Assembly (NCBI GenBank): GCA_028277745.1
Contig: JANQFR010000072.1
Span: 83,944 to 147,943, forward strand
Direction of reading: 5' to 3'
Source of the DNA: Phycisphaeraceae bacterium
GTDB lineage: Bacteria > Planctomycetota > Phycisphaerae > Phycisphaerales > Phycisphaeraceae
Length of the DNA stretch: 64,000 nucleotides
This document shows, piece after piece, positions 25,584 to 34,285 of this stretch. Each line of letters starts with the position of its first letter. Within the stretch, counting starts at the first letter, position 1. The notes under the pieces are model-generated. The model had not been told where the DNA came from and made no database searches. It was given only the letters and a program-made list of their open reading frames with translations. Position numbers and translations under genes: made by a program.

Positions 25584-26636
25584 TTAGACCGAACCGGGCC
25601 CGGCGCAGGATTCACGGTCGCTGTCCATGAATTCAAACGGAACCGCCTGGGGCTTCAGGTTTTTCGTCGGGTCGGCGATCTTTTCCAGGATGACCTCCGC
25701 GGCGGTTTGGCCTATGGCCTTTTCCGGCACCCGCATCGCGGTGATCGGCAGGGGCGCTTGCCCCGCCAGCCCGCCGCGAAAGGTGATCAGGGAGAGGTCT
25801 TCGGGGATGCGGAGCCCGACCGAAAGCGCCGCGGCGTAAACCTGCACCGACATGGTCGGGCCGTAGCAGACCATGGCGGTTGGGCGGTCTGGAGCGCTCA
25901 ATCGCTCGGCGACGTAACCCACCGCCTCGGCACTCGTGCACGGCAACCGGCGTATCCAGGGCAGGGGCGACAAGCCCGCTTCCTTCAGCGCTTTGACATA
26001 GCCCTCGTAACGATCCTTGCTGCTGTAGTGCTCGGGCGCTTCACGCAGCGGGCACCGCCCCGGCTCGGTCGATTGGCCGATGTGAATAAACCCGATGCGG
26101 CGGTGCCCGAGTTGGAGCAGCCGTTGGGCGGCCTGATAACCGGCCCGCAGGTCGTCGGGGTGGACGCAGTCGTGCGGGTGCTTTGAGTTAACCCAGACTT
26201 TGGGCTGCCCGCTCTCCTCAATCAACCGAACAAAACGGTCGGGGAGGTCGGCGTTGTAAGCGATGAGCAGCCCATCGACCGCCCGCGAGCGGAGGATTTT
26301 GGGCACGTAGCTCTCATCGCCGAGCTGTTCCTGACGGATCTGTGTGAAGGTGATGTGGACGTCCTTGGGGGCGAAGACCGACTCGAGGCCGTTCATCACC
26401 AGGGGGGGCAGCAAGCTCTGGGAAGGTTTCGAGCCAACCACCAGGGCGACGGAGCCGAACCGGCCGCTGGCGACGGCGCGGGCCGCGGTGTTGGGCTGAT
26501 ATCCCAGATCGCGAGCCGCGGCCAAGACCCGTTTGCGGGTGGCCTTGTCGGTGTATCCGACGCCGCGCAGGGCGCGGGAGACGGTCATCTTGGTGACGCC
26601 GACCCGGTCCGCGATGTTGTCGAGTGTGACCGCCAT
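25584..26636 (-). CDS. LacI family transcriptional regulator (locus B)
   Basis: 350 residues from the ATG at 26636. The ATG at 26669 (inside the operator palindrome) would add 11 residues that LacI proteins lack. Residues 1-25 are the DNA-binding unit (VTLDNIADRVGVTKMTVSRALRG), followed by a hinge (NTAARAVASGRFG) and a sugar-sensing domain. Promoter and operator overlap directly upstream (26658-26698), which indicates autoregulation. It probably controls the adjacent secreted-protein gene and perhaps the locus B operon. Confidence 0.92.
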   Translation of the reverse strand: MAVTLDNIADRVGVTKMTVSRALRGVGYTDKATRKRVLAAARDLGYQPNTAARAVASGRFGSVALVVGSKPSQSLLPPLVMNGLESVFAPKDVHITFTQIRQEQLGDESYVPKILRSRAVDGLLIAYNADLPDRFVRLIEESGQPKVWVNSKHPHDCVHPDDLRAGYQAAQRLLQLGHRRIGFIHIGQSTEPGRCPLREAPEHYSSKDRYEGYVKALKEAGLSPLPWIRRLPCTSAEAVGYVAERLSAPDRPTAMVCYGPTMSVQVYAAALSVGLRIPEDLSLITFRGGLAGQAPLPITAMRVPEKAIGQTAAEVILEKIADPTKNLKPQAVPFEFMDSDRESCAGPGSV

Positions 26637-26657
26637 GAGCCTGTCCGATCCGTAAGC

Positions 26658-26698
26658 TACCGGTAACATATGTTACCGGTATCCGGTGCGGTTGTCGA
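26658..26698 (-). promoter_or_regulatory. Promoter with 24-bp operator palindrome upstream of the LacI gene
   Basis: Bases 26658-26681 are a perfect palindrome made of two overlapping elements with ACCGGT cores joined by TAACATATGTTA. ATGTTACCGGT resembles the LacI-family gluconate-repressor operator type (ATGTTACC-GGTAACAT). On the minus strand TCGACA (26693-26698) is 17 bases from TAACAT (26670-26675), so the -10 element lies inside the palindrome and binding there would block polymerase. Confidence 0.7.
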
Positions 26699-27213
26699 GT
26701 GAAATCCGCTTGTGGCCAATAAATTTTATATCTTTGTTATTAATTGGCTTACGGTGATTTATGTGCGTTTTGTCAATCTGCTCAAGTTAGCCTGCAACCG
26801 TGTTGGCGGTCGGCGGCGGTCTGCGTGCGAGCATAACCAACGCTGCTGAGCCCGTGAGTTGGGCCTCAATCCGAGGCGAGGGCGGATGAGTTTTGGGGTT
26901 CTCGGTACGCCGGTGGTATGCTCCGCCTGAACGTGACGCCGCCGCCCGACGGGAAAAGCACCGCCAGCCATCCCGATGAACCGCACCGCCAACATCGGCA
27001 AGCTTCATTATTGCCCCGATCACGCTCAATACAGCCGCGACCACCGCGACCGGCATCAACTGACAGGCCTTGCCCGGGACGCCGCGCAGGCCGGGGCAAG
27101 GTCGGAAATACGGCGGCAGTGGGTTCAGCGGGCTTCACAAGCGCTCTGGCGGCGCCGTCGAATAGAGCCATACTGAAACCGGCGGCTGACCTGCCGCGTT
27201 GGGCTCCGGCTGC
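26699..27213. other. Intergenic region, no gene seen
   Basis: 515 bases between the locus B LacI gene and the epimerase gene. The first 100 bases are markedly AT-rich (ATAAATTTTATATCTTTG, TTATTAATTGGC) and contain an imperfect inverted repeat with GCCAAT at its ends. The rest is GC-rich without a credible start codon, Shine-Dalgarno or RNA gene. Open frames here are short or antisense. Confidence 0.5.
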
Positions 27214-28032
27214 ATGCGAATCCAAACCTCCTACCGTGCCTGTTTCTCTTCGCTGGGCTGCCCCGAACTGGGGCTCGATGAGATGGCTGCGCTCGCCGTG
27301 AGGTTCGGCATCGCTGCGATCGAGCTGCGCTTCATCGGCGGCGACAACGATCCCGCCCGTTACCTCGAGCGGTGCTACGGCGTCCCCGAACGGCTCGCCG
27401 CGGCTCTCGAAGGCTTCCGCGTGACGTTCCCGATCTTCGGCTCGTCGCTGCGTCTCATCGGACGAACCGAGGGGCACATGCAGGAACTGGAGCGTATCAG
27501 CCCCTGGTTGGGAGCGTTGGGGGTCCGTTATATCCGCTTGTTCGATGGTGGGGTTGCGGGCCGGTTGGATGAGGACGACTTGGCCGCCGCACGCGATAGC
27601 CTCCGTTGGTGGGGCCGGTTCCGTTCGGAGCACGGTTTGTCGGCCACGCCGTTGATCGAGACACACTGGGCATTGAACAACACCGCTTCCTGTCGGCGGT
27701 TCTACCGGACTCTGCCCGACGCGCCGCCTTTGCTCTGGGACAGTCATCACACCTGGCGCCCGGGCGGCGAAGACCCCGAGCACACGTGGCGGGCGCTGCG
27801 GCGACATATTGCTCACATCCATATCAAAGACAGCCTCCCCGCCCCCGATCGCGACGGCCATCGGCGATACGTGCTCCCGGGGCAGGGTGACTTCCCGGTC
27901 CGCCGGTTGCTCGACCGCCTGAAGTCCGATGGGTATCGGGCGTTCGTCTCGTTGGAATGGGAACGCCGCTGGCGGCCGGAACTGCCCCCGCTGGATCAGG
28001 CGCTCGCCGCGGCCCGGGCCTGGTATGAATAG
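27214..28032 (+). CDS. Sugar phosphate isomerase/epimerase (xylose-isomerase-like TIM barrel)
   Basis: 272 residues from the ATG at 27214. AP-endonuclease-2-like TIM barrel: LGLDEMAALAVRFGIAAIELRF at the first repeat, then LIETHWALNN, LLWDSHHTWRPGG and HIAHIHIKDS, where the Glu, Asp/His and His residues would bind the divalent metal; LEWERRW near the end supplies the last Glu. Likely converts a sugar or cyclitol phosphate. It converges with the two Gfo/Idh/MocA genes (6 bases between stops), a combination common in inositol or unusual-sugar catabolism. Confidence 0.85.
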   Translation: MRIQTSYRACFSSLGCPELGLDEMAALAVRFGIAAIELRFIGGDNDPARYLERCYGVPERLAAALEGFRVTFPIFGSSLRLIGRTEGHMQELERISPWLGALGVRYIRLFDGGVAGRLDEDDLAAARDSLRWWGRFRSEHGLSATPLIETHWALNNTASCRRFYRTLPDAPPLLWDSHHTWRPGGEDPEHTWRALRRHIAHIHIKDSLPAPDRDGHRRYVLPGQGDFPVRRLLDRLKSDGYRAFVSLEWERRWRPELPPLDQALAAARAWYE

Positions 28033-28038
28033 ATGGAT

Positions 28039-29175
28039 TCAAGTGGCTGCCCGGCGTTTGCCTTGACGCAGGGGCGGATGGCAGTCGGGGCCGGACCGGT
28101 AAGCATGTTGCGTCCGCGGCGCCGCGAACGCTGGCTCCTGCGCCACACGGCCCTGGCGGTCGTAGGCGGCCAGGACGACTTCGACCGCACGTCGGCCGTC
28201 GTCGAGCGTGATCGGCGGGGGCTGGCCGGTGCGCACGGCATGCAGGAACGCCGCGACCTCGCGCTCGTAGATGTCGTAAAACCCGCGGAAAGTCTTGCTG
28301 CGCGACGGCTTGGTCGGCCGGGGCAGGGCGGTGCGGCGCTCGTCGGGTACGAACACCGATTCGCCGTCGTCGAGGATCACCACCCCCTGATTGAACGCCC
28401 GGCCGTAGGGATAGATGCTGAACTCGATCCGGCCGCGTTCGCCGAGCACCCGGCCGTGGAGCATGCCCTGCCGCTTGGCGCGGTGGTTGGCGGTGACCAG
28501 GAGCGAGCCGATCGCGTTCGACTCAAACTGCAGCAGGCAGTGGGTGCAGTCTTCGGTCCGGCGTTTGGGGTCGAGGCGTAGCGTCGCGGCCTGCACGTGA
28601 GCGATCGGGCCCATGAGGTGCTGGGCGAGGTCGGCCGCGTGCACGCCCAACTCCATGAAGAACCCGCCGCTTCGCAGGTCCGCCCAGCAACGCCCGCCGT
28701 GCCCCTTGATCCGGAAGCCCCACTCCAGCGACAGGTGGAAACACCGGCCGAGCCTGGACATCCTGGCCCGCACCTGTTCGATGACCGGATGGAATCGCAT
28801 CTGGTGGGCGACCATCAAGGTCACCCCCGAACGCCGGACCGCGGCGTCGATCGCGTCCATCTCATCGAGCGTCAGGGCCAGCGGTTTCTCGCAGAGCACG
28901 TGACGGCCCGCCTCGGCGGCGGCGACGGCCTGCTCGGCGTGCACCGCCTGATCGGTGCAGATGCTCACCGCGTCGATCCGCTCGTCAGCCAGCATTGCGC
29001 CGAGGTCGGGGTATGCCTCGCCCCCGAGTTCACGCGCCAAGTCGCGGGCCTTGCCCGGCGTGCGGTTGACGTAACCGACGAGTCGGCAGCCCGGGGTCGC
29101 GGCGTACGACCGGGCGTGAACCTGGCCCATGTACCCGCATCCGACGATGCCGATCCCGATCGTCTTGCGTGTCAT
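28039..29175 (-). CDS. Gfo/Idh/MocA family NAD(P)-dependent dehydrogenase
   Basis: 378 residues. Rossmann motif GIVGCGYMGQVHARSY at the N-terminus, then VHAEQAVAAAEAGRHVLCEKPLAL with the catalytic Lys of the EKP motif, and FFMELGVHAADLAQ, whose His/Asp are the usual catalytic pair. It oxidises a hydroxyl of a sugar or inositol. Its ATG overlaps the stop of the next upstream Gfo/Idh/MocA gene (ATGA), so the two are translated together and may act one after the other. Substrate unknown. Confidence 0.93.
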   Translation of the reverse strand: MTRKTIGIGIVGCGYMGQVHARSYAATPGCRLVGYVNRTPGKARDLARELGGEAYPDLGAMLADERIDAVSICTDQAVHAEQAVAAAEAGRHVLCEKPLALTLDEMDAIDAAVRRSGVTLMVAHQMRFHPVIEQVRARMSRLGRCFHLSLEWGFRIKGHGGRCWADLRSGGFFMELGVHAADLAQHLMGPIAHVQAATLRLDPKRRTEDCTHCLLQFESNAIGSLLVTANHRAKRQGMLHGRVLGERGRIEFSIYPYGRAFNQGVVILDDGESVFVPDERRTALPRPTKPSRSKTFRGFYDIYEREVAAFLHAVRTGQPPPITLDDGRRAVEVVLAAYDRQGRVAQEPAFAAPRTQHAYRSGPDCHPPLRQGKRRAAT

Positions 29176-30182
29176 GACGCCCCTTTCGTCGAAAGGGTGG
29201 CCGTTCGGCCGGTGTGTGCGCTGCGGCGCATGGCCGCGGCGACGCGGACCGCCGCGAGCCCGTCTTCGATCCGTACCGGATAGGCCGCCCCCCCGCGGTA
29301 GTCACGCAGCACCGCTTTCGCCTGGTTTCGGAGCGAGAAGTTTTCCTGCGTCCGGGGGTCCTGCCAGTCCTCGCGTGTCTTGAAGACGCGGGGCTTCCTG
29401 CCGGGACGATGCAGTTCGACTTGCGTGATGCGCTGGTCGTCGACCAGCAGCGAGCCGTCGCGCCCCTCGACGCCGCGTTGGAAGAGGTAGCGCGGACACG
29501 ACCAGCTCAACTCGAGATGCGCGACGGCGCCGCCCGCCAATTCGCCCATCGCGATCATCGTGTCCTGATAGCCGGGCTGTAACAGGTCTTGGCCCCGGGC
29601 GAAGACGCGTGTCCAGTCCCCGCCGATCCAGCGGATGAAGTCGATCTCGTGCACGCCGAGCTCGACCACGGCCCCACCGCTGAGCCGGTCATCCAGCCGC
29701 CACGCCGGGCTCTGGGCGGGGTCGAGATAACCCATCCGCCGCGACCAGACCCGCATCGGCTCGCCGATCTCGCCGCGTTGGACCAGCCGGTGCATGAGCA
29801 TGAAGACTTCCGTCCACCGCCCGCTGTGGCCCATATAGAAACGGGTTCCCGACCGGGTCACCGCCCGGGCGATGGCCGCGGCGTCGGCGGTGTCGGCGGC
29901 CAAAGGCTTCTCGCAGAAGACCGCCCGGCCCGCCCGGATCGCCGCCCGCAGCGCGGCCCGATGCGCGAACGGCGGCGAACAGACCCAGACCATATCGCAG
30001 CCGGCGGCCAGGGCGTCGAGCGAGTCGGCCCGCACGGCGTTGAACTCGTCCGCGAGCGCCCGGGCCCGCGGCGTGTCGGGGTCGAACACGTTCAGCCCCA
30101 CGCCGGGCAGCCGTGAGAGACTGATCATGTGGCTGCGTGAGATCGCCCCGGCTCCGACGATTCCAATGTTGACGCGTTGCAT
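29172..30182 (-). CDS. Gfo/Idh/MocA family NAD(P)-dependent dehydrogenase
   Basis: 336 residues from the ATG at 30182, where the Rossmann strand begins (VNIGIVGAGAISRSHM); the upstream in-frame extension lacks family similarity. VFCEKPLAADT holds the conserved EKP Lys and VVELGVHEIDFIRW the His/Asp segment. First gene of a two-gene operon with the dehydrogenase at 28039. A near-palindrome with central CG lies 40-55 bases upstream and may be a regulator site. Confidence 0.92.
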   Translation of the reverse strand: MQRVNIGIVGAGAISRSHMISLSRLPGVGLNVFDPDTPRARALADEFNAVRADSLDALAAGCDMVWVCSPPFAHRAALRAAIRAGRAVFCEKPLAADTADAAAIARAVTRSGTRFYMGHSGRWTEVFMLMHRLVQRGEIGEPMRVWSRRMGYLDPAQSPAWRLDDRLSGGAVVELGVHEIDFIRWIGGDWTRVFARGQDLLQPGYQDTMIAMGELAGGAVAHLELSWSCPRYLFQRGVEGRDGSLLVDDQRITQVELHRPGRKPRVFKTREDWQDPRTQENFSLRNQAKAVLRDYRGGAAYPVRIEDGLAAVRVAAAMRRSAHTGRTATLSTKGAS

Positions 30183-30222
30183 GAGGCCTCGCTGTTCTCG
30201 AAGGCCGCCGTCAGACGGCAAT

Positions 30223-30236
30223 ATGACTCGTGTCAT
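30223..30236. promoter_or_regulatory. Candidate operator palindrome upstream of the Gfo/Idh/MocA operon
   Basis: ATGACTCGTGTCAT matches its own reverse complement at 12 of 14 positions with a central CG, the general form of LacI-family operators. It is 41 bases upstream of the start codon at 30182, next to AT-rich sequence that could hold a -10 element. Confidence 0.4.
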
Positions 30237-30362
30237 GATAGCATAGAGCCGTCGAACGATGAGGTCGGTAAGGTGGTCGGCCACGGCGATAACCGGTTGA
30301 ACAGGTTGTTGTCGCTTGACTGGAAGCCGATCCCGTCACGGGAGATGTGGACCGCAAGGGAC

Positions 30363-30962
30363 TCAAGCCCCGTCGTGTGGCGGGGCTTCGTCGGCGAGCG
30401 CCCGCCGCAGTTCTTCCGGCGTGTTGGCCTGGGGGATGCCGGTCAGCCCTTCGGGCAGGGGCGCGGCGATCGCGGCGGCATCGTCGCAGAGACGTTGCAG
30501 CGCGTAGTGCCGGGCGTCGATCCGCTCGGCGACACGCGGCAGCAAACGGGTGTGGTAAAAGGCGAACATGGTTTCCCAGCGGTCGGTCCGGTACGCCACG
30601 ACGTCGGCGTCGGGCGTGCGTGCGTCGAGCAACGGGCGGACCCAGGCGGGTTGGGGCCGGATGAGGTCGCACGACGCAAGGAACAGCCAGCCCTCACCGT
30701 GTTGTGATTGGAGGTCTTGCAGCGCGGCGTGAAGGCCGCCGATGGGGCCGATATCGGGGGGCTGGTCGGTGATCCGCCGAGTGTCGGGGATGGCGTACCG
30801 GTCCTCGCGGTCCATCACCAGCGTGACCCGGGCGAACGCGGGGCGCAGCGAGTCGATGACGCGGTGGAGCATGGGTTGGCCGTCGATCGGCTCCAGTGCC
30901 TTGTCCCGGCCAAAGCGCCGGGCCCGGCCGCCGGCGAGCACGTACAGGGGCGTCTGCGTCAT
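30363..30962 (-). CDS. mobA: Molybdenum cofactor guanylyltransferase
   Basis: 199 residues from the ATG at 30962. The nucleotidyltransferase signature LAGGRARRFGRDKA (residues 9-22) matches the MobA LAGGxxxRMGxDK motif; GPIGGLHAAL and FLASCDL (Mg/GTP-binding) follow. MobA joins GMP to molybdopterin to make the bis-MGD cofactor needed by nitrate reductase, whose gene nasA is in this same island. It is last in the nirA operon and overlaps the gltD-like stop by 4 bases. The final codons, including the TGA, lie in a terminator-like hairpin. Confidence 0.9.
   Translation of the reverse strand: MTQTPLYVLAGGRARRFGRDKALEPIDGQPMLHRVIDSLRPAFARVTLVMDREDRYAIPDTRRITDQPPDIGPIGGLHAALQDLQSQHGEGWLFLASCDLIRPQPAWVRPLLDARTPDADVVAYRTDRWETMFAFYHTRLLPRVAERIDARHYALQRLCDDAAAIAAPLPEGLTGIPQANTPEELRRALADEAPPHDGA
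30365..30388 (-). terminator. Hairpin spanning the mobA stop codon
   Basis: AAGCCCCG (30365-30372) and its reverse complement (30381-30388) enclose 8 bases. On the minus strand the hairpin encodes the last residues of MobA and its TGA overlaps the 3' arm. No T-run follows. It would end or protect the nirA-operon transcript. Confidence 0.5.
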
Positions 30963-32470
30963 GCCATCATGTTCAGCGGTGGGGCGTGGGGCTGCAAGTC
31001 GCGCGGCTGCGACCGCCTGGGGCCGTCTCGTGACTTGAGGTAGCGATCGACCTGCTCGGCCGCCGCCCGGCCCTCGGCGATGGCGTGGACCGCCAGCGAC
31101 GGGCCGATGCGGCAATCGCCCGCCATGAACACGCCGGGCGCCGCCGCTTCCATCGGATCGTGCGGCTGGGCGCGCGGAACGACGGACCGAACGCCGAGTT
31201 GTGCAAACAACGGCTCGGCGTCGGCGCCGGTGAAGCCGATGGCGAGGATCACCAGGTCGGCCGGGAGCGTCTCGGCTTCGCCCGTGTCCAGCCAGCGCAC
31301 GCGGACCGCGCCGACCGTCCCGGCGGCGTCGCCCTCCAGGAACGCCAGCGGCTGGGCCTCGAAGTCGCGCGGGTCCTCGCCGAAGCGCACACTGCCCTCG
31401 GCGTGGGCGTAATCCATCTGCAGCGCGCCCGTCGGCCCCGGCCAGGGATGGGCGGCGTCCCGACGCCCGGGCGGCTGCGGCCGACGGGTGATGTTACGGA
31501 CCGAACGGCAGCCCTGGCGCAGCGCGGTGGCGATGCAGTCGGCCCCGGTGTCGCCCCCGCCGATGATGATGACGTCCTTGCCTTGCGCGTGGATACGCGG
31601 CGCCTCAGCGCCGCCGCCTTTCGATGCCATCAGCGCTCGTGTTGATCCGGTCAGGTAATCCATCGCCCGGTGGACGCCGCGGAGCGTTCGGCCGGGGATG
31701 TCCAACTCGCGGGCGCGCAGCGCGCCGCACGCCAGCACGACCGCGTCGTGCTCCGCCAGCAACGTCGCGGCGCCCACGTCGACGCCGATCTCGACGCCCG
31801 TACGAAACGTGATCCCCGCCTTGGTGAGCAGATCGATACGTCTTTCGACCAGCGATTTATCGAGTTTCATGTTGGGCACGCCGTACATGAGGAGCCCACC
31901 CGGGCGGTCGCTGCGCTCGAAGACGGCGACGCGGTGACCCAGCCGGTTGAGTTGGTCGGCCGCGGTCAGGCCCGCCGGCCCCGAGCCGATGATCGCGACG
32001 CGTCGCCCCGTCCTGCGGGCTGGTGTGACGGGTTGGACCCAGCCCTCGTCGAACGCGCGGTCGCTGATGGCCCGCTCGATGCGCTTGATGCCCACCGGGC
32101 GATCGTTCAGCCCGACGATGCACGCATCCTGGCACGGCGCGGGGCACAGCCGGCTGGTCACCTCCGGCAGGTTGTTGGTCAACGCCAACCGTTCGTACGC
32201 CTCGCGCCACCGGTCTTGGGTGACCAGTTCGTTCCATTCCGGGATCTTGTTGTCGATCGGGCAGCCGGCGGGCCGGCCGTTGTTGGCGACGTAGCCGCCC
32301 GAAGGTTGGCAGAAGGCGGCGCCGCAGTTCATGCAGCGTCGGCCTTCGCGCACGGCCTCGTCGGCGTCGCCGGGCCGATAGACCTCGTAGTAGTCATTCA
32401 ATCGGATCGACGCCGGCCGCAGCGTGGCCGGGGGTTGCTCAGGCTCGGGCTGGCTCGATGAGTCGGGCAA
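30959..32470 (-). CDS. gltD: Glutamate synthase small-subunit (GltD) family flavoprotein
   Basis: 503 residues from a TTG; no other suitable start exists before the Fe-S domain. The N-terminal CMNCGAAFC...GCPIDNKIPEW and CPAPCQDAC cysteines bind two 4Fe-4S clusters; GSGPAGLTAADQL is the FAD site, GGGDTGADC the NADPH site and VFMAGDCRIG the C-terminal FAD contact. GltD passes electrons from NADPH to GltB, which makes glutamate from glutamine and 2-oxoglutarate. No gltB is in the window, so it may serve a distant GltB or supply electrons to nitrite or nitrate reductase in this operon. It starts 8 bases after the diflavin reductase gene. Confidence 0.9.
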   Translation of the reverse strand: MPDSSSQPEPEQPPATLRPASIRLNDYYEVYRPGDADEAVREGRRCMNCGAAFCQPSGGYVANNGRPAGCPIDNKIPEWNELVTQDRWREAYERLALTNNLPEVTSRLCPAPCQDACIVGLNDRPVGIKRIERAISDRAFDEGWVQPVTPARRTGRRVAIIGSGPAGLTAADQLNRLGHRVAVFERSDRPGGLLMYGVPNMKLDKSLVERRIDLLTKAGITFRTGVEIGVDVGAATLLAEHDAVVLACGALRARELDIPGRTLRGVHRAMDYLTGSTRALMASKGGGAEAPRIHAQGKDVIIIGGGDTGADCIATALRQGCRSVRNITRRPQPPGRRDAAHPWPGPTGALQMDYAHAEGSVRFGEDPRDFEAQPLAFLEGDAAGTVGAVRVRWLDTGEAETLPADLVILAIGFTGADAEPLFAQLGVRSVVPRAQPHDPMEAAAPGVFMAGDCRIGPSLAVHAIAEGRAAAEQVDRYLKSRDGPRRSQPRDLQPHAPPLNMMA

Positions 32471-32478
32471 GGAGAGGC

Positions 32479-34254
32479 TCAGTAGACGTCACGTTGATAG
32501 CGGCGGTTGGACTTGAGATCGTTCACGTAGGCCTCGGCCTCATGCGAAGACAGGTTGCCGTGCTTGGCGATGATGTCGTGCAACGCGCGGTCGACATCCC
32601 TGGCCATGCGCGACGCGTCGCCGCAGACATAGACGCACGCGCCCTCCTGCAGCCAGGCGAACAGTTCGCCGCCCGCGGCCCGCATCTTGTCCTGGACATA
32701 GACCTTCTCGACTTGGTCGCGCGACCACGCGGCGTCGAACCGAGCGAGTCGGCCGGACGCGAGATAGGTTTCGATCTGATCGCGGTAGAGGAAGTCGGCG
32801 GCCTCGTGCTGATCGCCGAAGAACAACCAATTCCGGCCGGCTGCGCCGCGGGCCTCGCGTTCTTCCAGGAAGGCGCGGAACGGGGCGATGCCGGTGCCGG
32901 GGCCGATCATGACCAGCGGAGCCTCGTCGGCTGGCAGGTGAAAGTGCGCGGACTTCTGCACGTAAACGCCGATTTTTCCGCCAATGGCGCAGCGGTCGGC
33001 CAGGAAGGTGGAGGCAACGCCTTTACGCGGTTTGCCGCGGTGTTCGTACCGCACCGCGCCGACGGTGAGATGGACCTCGCCGGGGTGAGCGGCGGGGCTG
33101 GAGGCGATCGAGTACAGCCGGGGCGATAGCGGGCGGAGGGCGTCGGCGAAAGCCTGCGCGTCAAGCCGGGCTGTCGCGGCCTCGATCACGTCGAGCACGT
33201 GCGCGTCCCGCCAATGGTCGTCCGATGCGTCGAGGCCCGCTAAGCCGTAGAGCGCGGGCGTGGCGACGCAGATGTCGAGCCGGCCGATCAAGGCTTCGCG
33301 CAGCGAGGTCGAGCCGGCCTTTAGCTGGATGGCTTCACGCCCGCTCCAGCCGCCGGCGTCGAAGATCGCTTGCACCAACGTGATGCAGTTCACCGGCCAG
33401 ACGCCCAGAACATCGCCCACTTCGTATTCCAGGCCCGATCCCGCGATGCTCAGTTCAACATGGTTGACTTCTTTGTTCGTCCCTTCGGCGTTCAGGCCAT
33501 GCACATCGAGCACGACCGCCGCGAACGGGTGTTTTTTGTCGTAACGTGACGCCGGCGGGGCGGCGTCTTCCGGTTCCTCAGCAACGGCGTCGACGCCTGT
33601 CTGCGCAAACGGTTCGCTGGCGAACACGGCCTGCGACCACGCGGCGAAAGCGTCTTCGTAATCCACATCACATAACACGGCGTCCGTCACACGCCGGGCG
33701 CCGAGATCGGCCAGCCGAGCGTCGATATCGCGGGCGCACTTGTTGAAGTGAGTGTAGCTGGAGTCGCCCAGCCCGCATACCGCGTAGCTTACGCCGCTCA
33801 ACCCAGGGGCGTTGTCGGCGGCGAGGCGTTCACAGAACTTCATCGCGTTGTCGGGCGGGTCGCCCTCGCCGAACGTGCTGGTCACGATCAGCAGATGGCC
33901 GGCCTGGGGCAGGCGGTCGAAGTCGAAGCTGTCCAGGTCGCTGACCGTCGGGTCGAAGCCCCTGGCTTTGCCGGTTTTGCGGAGGGTCTTGGAGAGGGCT
34001 TCGCAGTTGCCGGATTGTGAGCCGTAGAGCACGGTCAGCGGGGCGGCGGGCGCGGCTGGCCGGGCGGGTGGCCCGCCCTGTCCGGCGCGGGCGATCACCG
34101 TGAGGCCGGTCAGGAAGCCGTTGAGCCACTGACGCTGTTCGGGCGAAAAGGGGGCGTCGTCAGGGACGAACGGCGCGGCGGTGGGCGCGGCGCCAGGGGG
34201 CAGGGTGCGGCCGTTTAAGACGTCGGGACTGGGCGGGTCGGCGGAACTGATCAT
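32479..34254 (-). CDS. CysJ-like NADPH diflavin reductase (sulfite reductase flavoprotein type)
   Basis: 591 residues from the ATG at 34254. Order: PFSPEQRQWLNGFLTGL (CysJ-type N-terminal segment), FMN flavodoxin domain (VLYGSQSGNCEALS ... TSTFGEGDPPDN ... GLGDSSYTHF, about 65-200), FAD domain with LYSIASSP, and an NADP domain (GPGTGIAPFRAFLEE, CGDASRMARDV), ending YQRDVY. It moves electrons from NADPH through FAD and FMN to a hemoprotein. In E. coli the partner is CysI; here the gene is 31 bases after nirA, so the likely partner is the siroheme nitrite reductase. Role in sulfite reduction cannot be excluded. Confidence 0.92.
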   Translation of the reverse strand: MISSADPPSPDVLNGRTLPPGAAPTAAPFVPDDAPFSPEQRQWLNGFLTGLTVIARAGQGGPPARPAAPAAPLTVLYGSQSGNCEALSKTLRKTGKARGFDPTVSDLDSFDFDRLPQAGHLLIVTSTFGEGDPPDNAMKFCERLAADNAPGLSGVSYAVCGLGDSSYTHFNKCARDIDARLADLGARRVTDAVLCDVDYEDAFAAWSQAVFASEPFAQTGVDAVAEEPEDAAPPASRYDKKHPFAAVVLDVHGLNAEGTNKEVNHVELSIAGSGLEYEVGDVLGVWPVNCITLVQAIFDAGGWSGREAIQLKAGSTSLREALIGRLDICVATPALYGLAGLDASDDHWRDAHVLDVIEAATARLDAQAFADALRPLSPRLYSIASSPAAHPGEVHLTVGAVRYEHRGKPRKGVASTFLADRCAIGGKIGVYVQKSAHFHLPADEAPLVMIGPGTGIAPFRAFLEEREARGAAGRNWLFFGDQHEAADFLYRDQIETYLASGRLARFDAAWSRDQVEKVYVQDKMRAAGGELFAWLQEGACVYVCGDASRMARDVDRALHDIIAKHGNLSSHEAEAYVNDLKSNRRYQRDVY

Positions 34255-34285
34255 GGTGTGGGGCAAGGGTTGTGGTTGAAACGAA

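Noticed and set aside
26866..27861. 331-codon minus-strand frame spanning the intergenic region and the epimerase gene
   Set aside because: No motif; most of it is antisense to a clear TIM-barrel gene.
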